Below are positions 47,188 to 58,772 of a DNA stretch of 64,000 nucleotides, in pieces. The first letter of the stretch is position 1, and each line of letters starts with the position of its first letter. Source of the stretch: Ephydatia muelleri (lineage: Eukaryota > Porifera > Demospongiae > Spongillida > Spongillidae); NCBI GenBank assembly GCA_013339895.1, contig JABACO010000005.1, positions 6,542,205-6,606,204 of the forward strand, given 5' to 3'. Below the pieces are notes generated by a model that saw only the letters and a program-made list of their open reading frames with translations, searched no databases and had not been told where the DNA came from. The position numbers and the translations under genes are program-made.

Positions 47188-48190
47188 GGGGGGCTGTACG
47201 CTTCAGACCCTTTATCCACCCCTGTACGGTATACTTACTCAATGGTGAAGGTGATCTCGCTTTGGGGAGTGGAACCGTCAACCCCCCCCCCCCTCTGCGT
47301 AGAATACGGCACGTTGTCACGCAGTGGTACGTCCTGCTATTTTTGATAATGTGTGCGTACGGTCTCAAAAATATACGACTTGATCTGAAGGTTATCTCAA
47401 TAGTTCAGCCTTCATATTCCATCCGGTAGACTTGAAGTTTCTGTCAGAGTAATTGGAAATAAATAGAACAAGCAAAACAATGGCATGTTCCATGTACAAA
47501 GTCTGTAATAAACACAAAACTGCGTTTCTAATTTGTACTGAACACATTTTAACGGAGATCAGAATGGGAAAAAGATAGTCTATTATTATTACTACCATAA
47601 TCTGCCTGGTAGACTTAAGATTTAGCTTCCGTACAAGAACCATGCCTGTTAGTAGACATTTCTCCATTCACTTCCCGTTCAATAAATTTTATACGCGTGA
47701 CGCGGGTATTCAATTATTCATGTCCGGGATTGCTGGACATGACAAGACAAAACAGGTTACACGTTCGTAGCCAGCACAACCCCGATGAAACTGTCGGACA
47801 AAGTGAGTATGTCCAATAACGCACAGTAGCGATTCTAAAAAGCCCCCACACATAAAAACTCCCCTACGCCCTTTTCATGCTTATTCCATCACACATACCG
47901 CGTTTGTTACAAAAAGCGCTGTAGATGAGCAGATACTGTCGGACAAAAAACTGCCCTACGAAATTAACAATTCATTTGACAAAAACCATTGTAACTCGCC
48001 AGACGAGGACACATAGACCACAAAAACGATCAAGCAGGTGGTCGATACATGTAGGAACTAGATTCCCTAAGATAAACCGTATCTTGTCGAATGGATTTAG
48101 TGGTTTTGGTGCTTTTACCTTTCTTTTCTTCACCCGCGTAAAGGTGTGATTAACACGAGGTCGGAGTGAACGCTGAATTTGCCCATTCAA
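46870..48190. other. Noncoding 5' part of the transposase element
   Basis: Between the transposase leader (46665-46775) and the putative terminus at 48198-48237. Contains the G run below and a TGTCCGGGATTGCTGGACA palindrome near 47721. No gene seen. Confidence 0.45.
47152..47186 (+). repeat. Poly-G run, 35 bases
   Basis: Followed by AGGGGGG. Length unreliable. Confidence 0.95.
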
Positions 48191-48197
48191 TGTATGG

Positions 48198-48237
48198 CGC
48201 ACGTGACCCGTTTCCAATCCCTCTATATATTATCTCT
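48198..48237 (-). mobile_element. Terminus related to the 9603 element
   Basis: Minus strand reads AGAGATAATATATAG then GGATTGGAAACGGGTCACGTG, matching AGATAGTATAGTAAG then GGATTGGAAACGAGTCACGTG at 9606. It lies upstream of the transposase gene at 46637, so it may be that element's 5' end. Confidence 0.65.
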
Positions 48238-48797
48238 AAATATTTCCTGTACGAGGGCATTAAAAATATTATGACGTCCAGTCATTAATAGAATAGTGAT
48301 GTTTTATTGGCATTACGGCGCCCCATAATTTTGGCCCGCAGGGGGGGCCTGGGTACCCAGCCCCCCCTCCCCCGGCCACCACGCCACTGCCTGGATCACT
48401 TTTGGCAGGGGCACGGATCACTTTTGGCAGCGAAAATTTTGCCCGGATCAAACTTTTTGAATGACAGGCCCTTGCTCTGCAGCTAAGATAGAGGTCCCTC
48501 TGGATGGCGATGACTTCTAAGCCAATTGTCAGTGTCTGGGTGCAGAGCCTGTATGGGCTTTTGCTGTGTAGGCGAATCCACCATCATGATTACACACGCG
48601 CATGCGCACTTCACCGCTTCATGTTAATAGTTTTTGCACACGTACTTACAGGCTATAGTAATATTTGGTGCTGATACTATAAATTCACGTAGCTTAAGTA
48701 AGCTAATGCAGTGTCGAGTGCATGACTGTCCGTATAAGGCCCGATATGTGTCATCTGCATGAGAGAGTGCATCAGTCAGAGAAGTTGAGAGAGCACC

Positions 48798-50005
48798 ATG
48801 GACCAACGTTGCTACATTACATGGTCCCATCAACCCCCGTCTGTGATAAACTTTAACCCAAGTCAAAGCTACTTTTTCGGATATGGGATAGTATCCGGTC
48901 CCACACGGACGTCCAACCATCAAGACGCAATAAACGTTGCCAGGTGTCTTATTTCAAACGAGATAGTGCCGGCAAATAACGTTATCACCTTCGCCAACAA
49001 TTCGAAGCGATTTCAGCGATTCCTATACTTTAATCAAACTGGCCAAAGCGTTTAAATTTCAAGCATCTAACGTGGAAAGCGATGGAATACTTACATTCTA
49101 CTACTACTCCGGTCCGGGCCACAAAATGGGCGAAAACCGTTGGTCTCTTCTGGCTTCGACCGACTTCGACGCACGCGATCCAACAACACACATCACGGCG
49201 GACCTCGATAATCAACTGGCTCGTGACGAGCACGTGCAAGGCGAAGCTGGTCCTCGTTATCCTCAACTGCTCTCAAGAGGAGCAGACTTAGCGACCGCAC
49301 TCACCGATCGCACGAGGAACCATTCTGGTCTCAGTGTTTGCGCCCTGAGCACAAACGATGACCCTCCCTCTCTGTTCACGTCGCTGGATACCTCCATATC
49401 TGCTCGTTTCCTCTCCATCCACCCGCTATTTCCAAGCTGCGCGCGGGTCAGGGGGTGCTACAGGTAACCAATGTCTATGATTTACTGCACGTTGCTGCGA
49501 GGGCCTTCTTCAAGCTGATACTCACTTACGATCCCGTCGCTAAGCGGGTTATTGACGCTCACGTGGCTCAACCGACTCTCACTGCGCTGGGAAAACCTCG
49601 TTTGGTGGAGATGGGGTCGTCGGAAGAGACCGATCAAGGCCCCCGGGGGCCATGCAGTTTCTGGGCGAAATACTTCCATCAATGGAATGGCAGGGGCACC
49701 TCTGCATCAGTACGCGTACGATTGGCTCCAGCGAGCTGGGGACGTGGCGGAGGGGCCTCTTGCCGACCTGCTCCGATTGGGCGTACTTGGCGACGATGTG
49801 GTCACGTGCGCCGTGATCTGCGTCATGATGCAAGCCCTGGCGTCCGTGCAGATAGCCTTTGGCGAGGCGGCCGACGTGGACAGTGCTAATCGGTTTGCTC
49901 GTCGCCTTCACTGCCGTTGCCGGCCACAGTGTCTTCCATCGCGCGGGACTTCCGCCGAGCTGGAAAGAGAGGCACTTCAGACTAGCGTGGAATTCGTACT
50001 GTAAA
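48798..50005 (+). pseudogene. Caspase-like (peptidase C14) gene with helical tail, frameshifted
   Basis: Pieces in three frames follow the order of a caspase/metacaspase-like p20 fold. SNHQDAINVARCLISNEIVP and NNVITFANNSKRF (48915-49020) give strand 1 and helix 1; LIKLAKAF leads to SDGILTFYYYSGPGHKMGEN (49030-49130), the site of the catalytic His, but as SGPGH instead of SGHG. NRWSLLASTDFDARDPTT follows, then one frame on, KAKLVLVILNCSQEEQT (49230-49290) with the Cys-site strand as LNCSQ instead of D-C-C/S-H. The tail (49680-49990) holds LHQYAYDWLQRAGDVAEG and a hydrophobic helix CAVICVMMQALASVQIAFGE. At least three frameshifts break it. Similar C14-plus-helical-tail proteins are common in demosponges; that is from memory. 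Confidence 0.65.
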
Positions 50006-50065
50006 ACTACTGAAAATAGCGGCTTTGCGGTGCCGAACATCAGGGGAATGCTGGAGGACACGTGA

Positions 50066-50379
50066 CGTCATTCCGTGCGTGGGGCGCGGATTGAATCTGC
50101 ATGCATTGCGTAAGCATCCGAGACTGCATAAATGGAACTACATGTAATGAGGCTAAATTATTAATGGCAGTGTTATTGGTAACTTGCAGTTCGATGTAAA
50201 TGTTTGGACCGGATTACAATTGTTACAAGCCGGCCGCAAGGTCTGCTGCACTACTATGGCTTCTAGACCATTGATTTGCAGTGTCTTTGGAAAGATATTG
50301 CGGTTCTAGTACAGTAATACTCGGAATTGTTCATGTAACGGATGACGAAACTAGCTATAATGATGTTTTTATGCAATTA
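50066..50379. other. No gene recognised
   Basis: Short spacer. Nothing seen apart from the C-rich to AT-rich transition. Confidence 0.4.
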
Positions 50380-50380
50380 A

Positions 50381-50670
50381 AGGCCCACCAGATCCAAGAC
50401 ATGTTGAGCAAGGGTGTCATCCAACGATTCTCTAGTCGATGGGAAGCCCTGGTGGTACAAAAATACAAAATAAAAAATAAAATAAAATAAATAAAAAATA
50501 AAAAATTAAAAAAGGATGGTACACTTAGGTTTAATTTGTGTTGATCTCCATAAGGTCAATTTACCCACATCCCTTTAAAGCACTAAAACCACCGCGGATG
50601 CCTGAACTGAGAGGGTCGTGATGACACCTTGCTTGACATGTCCTGGATTAACTTGGTGAGCTTTAATTGC
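50381..50670 (+). pseudogene. Ty3/gypsy reverse-transcriptase fragment
   Basis: KAHQIQDMLSKGVIQRFSSR, then W-E-A-L-V-V-Q-K, is interrupted by an A-rich (AAAATA)n tract (50458-50514). It resumes as DGTLRFNLC, D-L-H-K-V-N, and further on DDTLLDMSWINLV. This is the fingers part of a chromovirus/gypsy RT (I-x-x-ML-x-x-GVI, KDGTLRF-x-VDYR-x-LN, IDD-x-L). Short and broken. Confidence 0.7.
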
Positions 50671-50967
50671 ATAAAACTTCATCAGCTATATAGCTAGTTC
50701 GTTGCTGTTTTCATCATCGTTACATTAAAAACCCTGCTCGGATATAACAGAACCCGCGTATCCTTTCAACGACACTAGCACGTGCAGTAGCGTCTGCAAA
50801 TGAGAGGGCTGGTTGACAGAAACTCATTTGAACGTCTGCATGTAATTCGCTCATTGTTTGTATCGTATTGGTTCGACTCCAAGTCTTTTTAACTTCCTGA
50901 TCCAAAGGTGACAACTCTAAATATAATCAGGGGCCGGGTTGTTACATTCTGTTGCTCAGAGTAAAAA

Positions 50968-51500
50968 CTACTGGGGTCCAAGCATTTGCACGAGCGCAGT
51001 TACAAATAAATACCCCTCATCCAGAGAAGTGTATTTCAGTCTCGCTTTTACAACCACGAAGATCATTGCATTGGACGCGGCAAGTGGGGTAAGCAGCGCT
51101 GGCCATTCCAGAGAACAAGGCGTTTCGACTGGCAGCGATATCATTCGCCTCGTTCCCAAAAATGTAACGCAGCGAAATACTGGTACGGGCAACACGCATT
51201 GGTCCTTTGGTTGGGGTTGTCAAAGGTATGGCCGCCGTTAGAAGCCGCAATGTTGATGCGTAGAGCAGTGCGAATTAAGTACTCCAAGCGCAGAATTTGT
51301 GGCAGCGTGACCCACGCGGTGAAAAGCAGCTTCATCATTGCGCGTACAGGGTCAACCAGCCAATATAGCCGTACACGAGTCCCGGTCGGTAACGACTTCG
51401 GCACAGCCTCATGCAGTACAAGCACTATGCAAGATAGCGGGCCGCTAGTCCGAGCTACAGACGGTTATGATAAGTGTTTTGTCATACAAAATTGTCGATC
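50968..51500 (-). pseudogene. Seven-helix receptor pseudogene, degraded copy of the 53-54 kb gene
   Basis: Minus-strand pieces match the gene at 54027-53060: MKLLFTAWVTL (TM3), CVTFLGTRRMI, a W-P-A-L-L-T-P-L-A-A-S helix, and RLKYTSLDEGYLF (intracellular loop 3). They lie in three different frames. It is a tandem relative lying in the same orientation about 2.3 kb downstream of the better copy. Confidence 0.7.
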
Positions 51501-51695
51501 AACTTAAAACATTGATGCCTCCGTCAATACAAACCAATTATTTCTGTACAAACTGATTTTTAGCTTCATATGACCTCAGCAATACAGATCGAGGCCTATA
51601 TATACAGTTTATTATAGTGACTGAAGTCCAATCACTTGATGAAATACACTTTAGATTTATGCAGCCGGCCTCCCCCACACACACACACATACACA

Positions 51696-51817
51696 ACATA
51701 CATTACTTATAAGATGTGACGGGGTAAAGAAATAAACGAAGCAGCTAGCGTGTGCACACGCTATATAGCTGCTTCGTTTATTTCTTTACCCCCTCACATC
51801 TTATATGTAATGTATGT
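51696..51817. repeat. 122-bp hairpin element
   Basis: Arms from ACATACATTACTTATAAGAT and the reverse complement of ACATACATTACATATAAGAT meet at GTGTGCACACG, with the long stem GGTAAAGAAATAAACGAAGC in both. Small foldback or MITE; a CA tract abuts its left side. Confidence 0.8.
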
Positions 51818-52026
51818 GGAATAGTTTTTATGACGGGCACGGGAAAAGAGGTTTAAACGGACTAGTCGTTTTTTTAAGTGCTGAAAGAGAACCTGCATGG
51901 TACGTGGTGCTTCCTTGTTGATTTTGTTACCTTGTCAAAGATCGTTTGGACCTGATTCCGTCATATATTATGCAGGGCTATTTTGTATTTGTTATTTGTT
52001 ATTATTATTTTCTTTCTCTCCTATAG

Positions 52027-52410
52027 CAGGGCTGCCAAAGGCCAGCTGGCCTGTCAGGCCAGGGGCTAGGCCTGACCTGCCAGGCCGGACCACCAATCTG
52101 TCAGGCCGGACTACGCCCACTCTACGCACCAGTAAGCGTACAGTAACTGTCTATCGTTTGTGGTGACATTTGTCCTGCGAGGCATCTGAAGGAACCTCTT
52201 GAGATCCATGCAACAAATTCACTGTTATGAGAATCGATGGAGATGAAATGCACGCTTCGTCGATCGACAAGGCGAATCGTACTGGCAATCAAGTTATATA
52301 CGTCATAATTGACATTTGAAGTACATAATTTTAATAAGTTGGCCTGTCTGCCTGGCATGTCAGGCCACGCAGTCTGGCCGGACACCCTGGCCTGGCCTTC
52401 GGCAGCCTTG
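52027..52410. mobile_element. 384-bp hAT-like MITE with GGCC-rich subterminal motifs
   Basis: Left end CAGGGCTGCCAAAGGCCAG. Right end is the reverse complement of CAAGGCTGCCGAAGGCCAG. CCTATA lies on both sides (52020-52025, 52411-52416), compatible with an 8-bp duplication. TGTCAGGCC and GGCCTGG motifs are repeated near both ends. Confidence 0.7.
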
Positions 52411-52418
52411 CCTATATA

Positions 52419-53059
52419 GGTATATTGGCGCACTGGCCCTCATGTAAATGGAGTGCTGAATATCATTCTGAAATAGCTTATTTAACTGTGATCCGGCCGA
52501 CTCTGGCTCAAATACGGTCTGAACTAAACTGTACTCCATATTTGTAGATAATCAACACAACAGATCTAGACCCAGATTAAATGTGCTGAAATTAAACTGC
52601 ATGCAGCCGATTAAATCATATAGGTAGTAATGCTAAGCATGGACTAAGCTGCATGGGAACCTCTTTCTCTTCTCCCAGCTGCTTGTAGTGCCCCTTTCCA
52701 TTTTTGCTGCGTGCAATATGTTCTCGCACGCAACGCTATATGGAATCCACTATCAGTACTACTGGCCATATGGCCCGCCAGGATGAGTGATGCCGCAATG
52801 TAGCCTTGAATGTATAACCTGTAGCCCATCATGCCCAGCACCACATTCATTCTGGAATATCCATGCAGGTCTTCCCTGGCCCAGCACCACATTCATTCTG
52901 GAATATCCATGCAGATCTTCCCTGGAATGACTATATAAGGAATGAGAATATATTTAGACTGAGGTATATTACAAACATGCATGCAAATAACAGTACAACA
53001 AACTCCACACGTTGTAGTTGCCTTCATCCGTTAAGCTGGTCGCGCGGTGCTCGAACTGT
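52419..53059. other. No gene; 46-bp tandem duplication
   Basis: 52833-52878 and 52879-52924 are direct copies (CCAGCACCACATTCATTCTG, GAATATCCATGCAG) with one difference. The rest is unassigned. Confidence 0.6.
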
Positions 53060-54027
53060 GCGAGGTATAAAGGGAAATATTCTCAGCAGTGTTCCGCTTT
53101 GTTTTCTCATTTTGGGAAAACACTTGGCTATAGTGATGTGCACAATGAGCGTCACACCCGAGGCAAGACTCCATAGCGAGATGAATGTGAGTGCAACAAA
53201 AAACAGCTCCCTGCTTGGAAGTGGTAGTTATAGCCAGAAATATGTTCAAAGCGAGCTGGGGTATTATAAAGACAAAGAATAGTATTGGAAAGGCAGCTAA
53301 GGGGATAAGGTGTCGAAGAGCTTTCGAGAACTGATCCCCCTCATCGAGAGAAGTGTATTTCAATCTCGAACGGCAAACTTTATTCGTCAATTTTAACACC
53401 ATGGAGATCATTGCAATGGAAGCGGCAAAGAGGGTAATCAGCGCCGGGACGTCCCACAGAACCAAGCGTTCAACGGCAGCTATAATCTTTCGTCTCGTTC
53501 CCAAAAATGTAACACAGTGACGAAGTACGGGTACACGCATTGGTCCGTAGGTACTGGTACCAGAGGTACACTAGCTATGACCGCCGTACAATTAGCGATG
53601 TTGCAACGTAGAGCACTTCAAGTTTCAGGGTCTTACGAAACACTCCGAAGCAGAATATGTGCAGCGTGACCCAGGCAGTGAAAAGCAGCTTCATCCATTG
53701 CGCGTACAGTGTCAACCAGCCAATAGCCGCGCACGATGCGGGACTGTAAAATTTGTCGATGAGCACCGCTTGTAATACTTCCACAATTGCAAAGGCCAGC
53801 GACGCCAACACCTGGTAGAGAGCCAGTCGGTATACGACTCTTCGATACAGCTTCAGTACAAACACCAAGATAGCGGCCGCTAGGCACGACAGCACCGAGC
53901 CACAGACGGTTATGATAAATGTTATGTCATACAAAATACTCGTACTGTCGTCACCGGAGGAGTTCATTGGATCAATATGATATGTCTTCGTCGATGATAG
54001 CTTCGTTGACCTCAGCAAAAAAAACAC
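53060..54027 (-). pseudogene. Seven-helix (GPCR-like) receptor, frameshifted
   Basis: Plasma-membrane receptor by topology. Frame 1 (54027-53575): short N-terminus, then TM1 (FIITVCGSVLSCLAAAIL), TM2 (ALYQVLASLAFAIVEVLQ) and TM3 with QWMKLLFTAWVTLHIFCFGV. It reads LKLEVLYVATSLIV and stops. Frame 2 (53540-53200): YGPMRVPVLRHCVTFLGTRR, a TM5-like helix, the loop CRSRLKYTSLDEGDQFSK, and a TM6-like helix with PLAAFPILFFVFIIPQ. A third frame (53230-53120) supplies TM7: FVALTFISLWSLASGVTL, then CFPKMRK. Two single-base shifts separate the parts. The architecture resembles a large sponge-expanded receptor group; ligand unknown. Confidence 0.7.
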
Positions 54028-55125
54028 CTTTAATTACTCTAATTCATCGTCATGCATTACATCATAAATGAATTTATTTAGCAGTCGATGGAGATACATG
54101 TTTGGGCCTTCTAACGCAGTATTAAAATCTCTATACATTGTGTGTGCGTTAAAATATATATGCATAAAACGAAAAAGAAGGTACCTTACACATTTGGACA
54201 CAACATGAAATAAGGGTTGAAATATCGTATGATGTACAAATTATTATCGAGACAACGTCAGCTTTGGATAGTTCACGAGTTTTCTGTGAGTCGCAGTCTT
54301 AATTTGGCCGTCCAATTAGGCCATTAATGTTTTCAACCGGCCGTCAGTTGAGACCTTCATGCCCTGACTGGTGTTTCAAAACATTTTCCGCTTGGGACTT
54401 TGCCAGCAACACACAGCGCACTGAAGAAGATTCTTTTGCTGCGCTTGTGTTAATGGTAAAACCGGTCCTATTCTGTTGGTCAAGCTGTTTTGCACCCTGC
54501 ATGCATGGTGCTCTGTTTGTCAAATCCTCCATTGGCACAGGTATCCTTGCATTGCATCATGCACTGAGGCCTGTATATAGTACACAACAAAAGGAGCTTA
54601 ATATTGAATTATGTCATCACTCTGTATATGGTATTCTGGGGGGTTAGCCCACGACTGATCGGTTGTACTATCAGTCTGGAAAAAAATTGTGCATCTGGTT
54701 TGTGCAAGGAATGCAATACTGAATGAATGAATGTAACTGATGGGTGTACAAGCTGTCATGGCTATAGCAACTGGACATGAAGTTTTTGGAGCTCTTTACC
54801 AACCGGTTATGGGATAAAGAGTATATATTATGCATGCGCCCTCTTATAATGTCCGAGTGCCTGCCTGCATCAATGAGTATAGTTTATGTGGTTCTCTAAA
54901 TGATAATCAGGTAAGCACTGATGCAATACCAATTATGTGCACTGCATTTGAATTGTCTATACATCTCTACTTCCCACTATCTATGCCCTGCTTGCAATAT
55001 AACCGAAATGAGTTTTTAAAATAACTGATATTAAGCTATTACCCTGCATGTGTTTGAGTATAGTTTGTCTGCACTTCTGTGCACAACACACCATCTGTGT
55101 ACATACCCACATCCACATCCACACA

Positions 55126-55164
<39 letters not shown>

Positions 55165-56451
55165 GTATACAGCTGTCCTATTTTTTGTTCAGAATGGTTG
55201 CCGTTAAAACAGGTGATGAATGGTCGCAGTCCAGGCCACACGCTTCAAGGCCTCAAGTGAATTTGAATGAAGCACAGAACTTGTTGGAACACATATTTCT
55301 TACAGTTCTTTTTTTTTTCACAACATTAAGTTTTCAGCAGCATAAATACTATTATACTTAGACAGGTCATTATAATTTCATTCATATGTACCTTTCTTCT
55401 TGCTTCCATCGAACATTACACAACGATGTATACTGTATACTTGTCCAACAACCTCCTATGGACTTGGCTGTCATAAGAGTGAAGGTTGACTTTCGACATG
55501 CTGCAGTATAAGTGGCAGGTGTGGTCAGGGGTTGGTAACCCCTCCCCATGTCAATCCATGTACATGCATGAGCAATAACACTTCCCTAATTCACAATTCA
55601 ATCGCAATTTTAATGTTCTAGGTGCTAAGAACTGTCTCTTTCATACTTCCAGTGTTAATTTTAGCATCATAATGAAATCATCCCCTCACCCCCCCCCCCC
55701 CCCCCCCCCCCCCTGCCATACTGAAATGATGCCCCTGGCATCATCCACAGGGGACTTACTACACCATCTCGTCTTACTTGCAGACCTTTATCATGGCAAT
55801 AGCAAGTAACTAGACAGCATAACCATAATTGATACTGTAATTGCAATATCTATTGGTATGTCCAATCTACGGCACAATAGTCCCTTGGAAAAGTGCAAAC
55901 ATTTGGTTTGGAATTGCACAATGCTTTTGCCAATTCATACTGTCACATAATCATGCTGGTGAAGTGCCAGATAAAGCCAAGAACGAAAAGACTCCAATCC
56001 TTTGCAAATCACCATGCGTGCACTTTACTTCCATTGCTATTGCAATATATGACGTGCTTGGGACTCGTTGTCCATTTTGAAAGAACTCTGTAATCAAGTC
56101 AACAAAGACATGTTTCAGGCGAAACGATGATAACACTATCTGCTCCAGTGGCTTTCTGTTCATTGTAAAACAGAGAGGGAATGCCACCTCTGTACTGGGA
56201 ATGCCCTAGGTTTTGTTTGTGCTGTTTGGTTGTTGGTGATTTTTTGTTTCTTATATTCTGAGCTGCTCTAATGTTTATTAATATTATTACTTAAATGAAA
56301 GTTTACAAAGCTGATAGGCTTAGACAACAACAACCTGCAGATTTAATCAGTGATGTCCAATTTAAAAACAAACTGTTTTACTATTGCAACATAGCTAGCA
56401 CAGCTGATGAGTTTGTATCAGCCCACCACTGGCTAGTACTACCAGTTTACC
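54028..56451. other. No gene recognised; CA tract and C run
   Basis: (CA)n at 55108-55165 and a 25-base C run at 55689-55713. Open frames of 60-106 codons around 54330-54650 and 55841-56093 have no recognisable domain. Confidence 0.45.
55689..55713 (+). repeat. Poly-C run, 25 bases
   Basis: Followed by TGCCATACTG. Confidence 0.95.
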
Positions 56452-56720
56452 TAGGGTGTGTAACCTCCCCTGCATAATGAAAATCAATTTTTACGAATAC
56501 TTTTAAAACACTAATCGATTTTTCAGGGTTTTGTGGATCTGAAAATCGATTTTTACGAATAGTTTAAAAAACAAAATTCGATTTTTCCGAACAGGTTTTG
56601 CCAAATTTCCTGCCGAATACCTAGATTATTCAGGTTATGGTGCTTGTGGAGTGCACACTGAGAAGATAATTAATGTCTGTACAGAAATCCACATGGTCTT
56701 GCACCAAACTAGAGCTGTGG

Positions 56721-57696
56721 CCTAAGGCTTGAAAACCGGTTGTGCCGGAGCTCCGGTTAACCGGTTAACCGACGGTTAACCGATTGCGAGAATCAATAAC
56801 CGCCTCAACTGGTTATTTTTCAGCAAAATAACCGCTTTAAAACCGGTTGTTAAAATTTTAAGCAACCACAACCGACCGGTCGATATAGTGGATTTGCAAG
56901 TGGTGTTTATTACATCTAGCAATAATGCCGGGCACGAGAAAACAATCAGCGACGAGAGCGGAGAAGGCTGGTGATATTTATAGCAACTTTGTTATATAAT
57001 TATAGCAACCTACTATTATTATACTACTACTATTACTATAGTAATCAAGACGCTCGTGACGTCAATGCAACACCTCTAATAGTGAGTCCGCGCACCGCGT
57101 CTCGTTCAGACAGTGTGCGTGGACTCAGCATTAATATTAGGGTGATAGACAACCCAATATTGATGCAAGTTCTTGTAATGTACCTCGTCATCATCGCGTC
57201 TCTTCCTTTTCTGTCCCCGTGCATCGTCATCTTCTGCTTGTTTTCGGTCACGCTCCCTCCTCAAAACGAGCTATGTACTGCTCACACCCGCTTAAATGTT
57301 CAAGCGGCTCCCACGTATCATCCTCATGGCTAAACCCTTTCCATCGCACGAGCCATTCTTTGCGCTTTTTTGTCATTTGCTCGGCAATTATATCCTCTAC
57401 AAAGTAGATGTCTTTGTACGCGGCGGGATCCGCGACATGCTTAAGGGTACGCCGCGGGCCATCTTTTCTGCCATGTGGCGAAGCCCGAGGTTATGCTGGC
57501 TTAGCTTTTGGTCCCATCGAGATATCGATTTTGCTTTAATAATTGATAATTAATTAACAGTTAAAACCGGTTGTTTTAAAGAGAACAACCGCAACCGACC
57601 GGTTATTTTTTAAACAATCACCTTAACCGACCGGTTTTTAAAATTTTAATAACCTCTAACAACCGGTTTTTCTACACTAACAGGTTTCAAACCTTA
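56721..57696. mobile_element. Nested element with ACCGGTT subterminal arrays
   Basis: Ends CCTAAGGCTTGAAAACC and the reverse complement of TAAGGTTTGAAACC. Flanks AGCTGTGG / AGCTATGC (6 of 8), while the other hAT copy has a single AGCTATGC. The outer 170 bases on each side are packed with AACCGGTT, CGACCGGT and GGTTAACC motifs. Carries a chromodomain fragment. Exact ends approximate. Confidence 0.75.
57225..57460 (-). pseudogene. Chromodomain fragment
   Basis: Minus strand encodes DPAAYKDIYFVEDIIAEQ, MTKKRKEWLVRWKGF, SHEDDTWEPLEHLSGCEQYI and then ARF. This is the full chromodomain pattern: V-E-x-I, the aromatic Y-F / W-x-x-K-W cage region, the acidic turn, TWEP, and a final helix. A one-base shift leads to a basic, acidic tail RERDRKQAEDDDARGQKRKR. 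Chromodomains bind methylated lysine on histone H3. The upstream frame stops, so this is an isolated exon or captured piece inside the nested element. Confidence 0.75.
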
Positions 57697-58772
57697 AGCT
57701 ATGCATGTCAGTTGAAAACACAGAGACACAAAGGTCTACAGTAGCATGTGTTTGTCATATAGAGTTTAATAAATTGTATGTCTTTACCATGCACTTGTAC
57801 ATATCTATAGTAATGTAGACCTAACCATCCAACACTAACCACTGAGACCAGACATCACCATTAAAAACTCACCTACAATCACGTACTACACTTACAATCA
57901 TCCAACATCACTCCATTCATATAAATGCATATGAAATTTCCCATTAGTACAATTGCGTAATGCTCTCCAATTCCTACACATACTCAAACAGAGCGCGCAT
58001 ACTTACTTGAAGCGGGTGAGAAGTCTGTCATTCTATTTCACTCACTAGCGAGAAGTCTGTCATTCTATTTCACACACTATAGCGCAATACTCAGATATGT
58101 TCACTTCGTACCACTGTACAATAAACAATACAATAGTACATAAATTTATTGCTAATACATATAAACACAACTCGTGGCATATACTAATGAACTTCGTTAC
58201 TTACTTGAAGACGATGATAAAAGCATTGAGCTAGTACCCCTTTGTATCCCTAATTGATGCGCATTAAATGTTTAGTATTATCTTTCTATCTCAATACCTT
58301 AAATTGCTTCTGTATGTATAAATAGTAAAAACAACAGTGACGTATGTTATATATATAACTCTAATTATGAAATACTCTGTTGGAATCATATCCGGATATT
58401 AGGATAAAACGGTATTCGAATAATGGGCGAATTGTCGATGCTGACGACGAATACCTATAGACCTCCGAATGGAGAAACATAAACCGGTTATTTCGAATAG
58501 ATAAAATTCACTAATCGATTTTTCCGAGTAATGCAAACTTGCTATTCGAACGGATAGGTTTTTGCGAATATCCGAATAACCCGAATAACCTGATAACCGA
58601 TTACACACATTAGGTTTACCTTATCTGCATTGAGCTTCTTGCACTACGCCGCAAATAAAGCGACTGGATCTTATTCTATAGCACATTGATGCGAGCATTG
58701 AAGCATGTACTGGTGACAGGATCAAACGAACATTACAAACCTGTGGGAATAACACTAAAACCTAATAACAGT

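Larger units (their letters stand above)
56452..58612. mobile_element. Non-autonomous hAT element, second copy, interrupted
   Basis: Same left terminus TAGGGTGTGTAACC as 36354. The right terminus is degraded (ACACACATTA). Flanked by AGTTTACC and GGTTTACC (7 of 8 bases). Shares the ATCGATTTTT-CGAATA subterminal motifs and interior with the 36354 copy, and is split by the element at about 56721-57696. Confidence 0.88.

Noticed and set aside
46836..47429. 197-codon frame starting with a run of nine histidines
   Set aside because: The histidines come from a (CAC)n microsatellite and the glycine run from a poly-G tract; no conserved domain.
49579..50061. 160-codon minus-strand frame opposite the caspase-like tail
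   Set aside because: Antisense shadow in GC-rich coding sequence; the plus strand has the recognisable helical tail.
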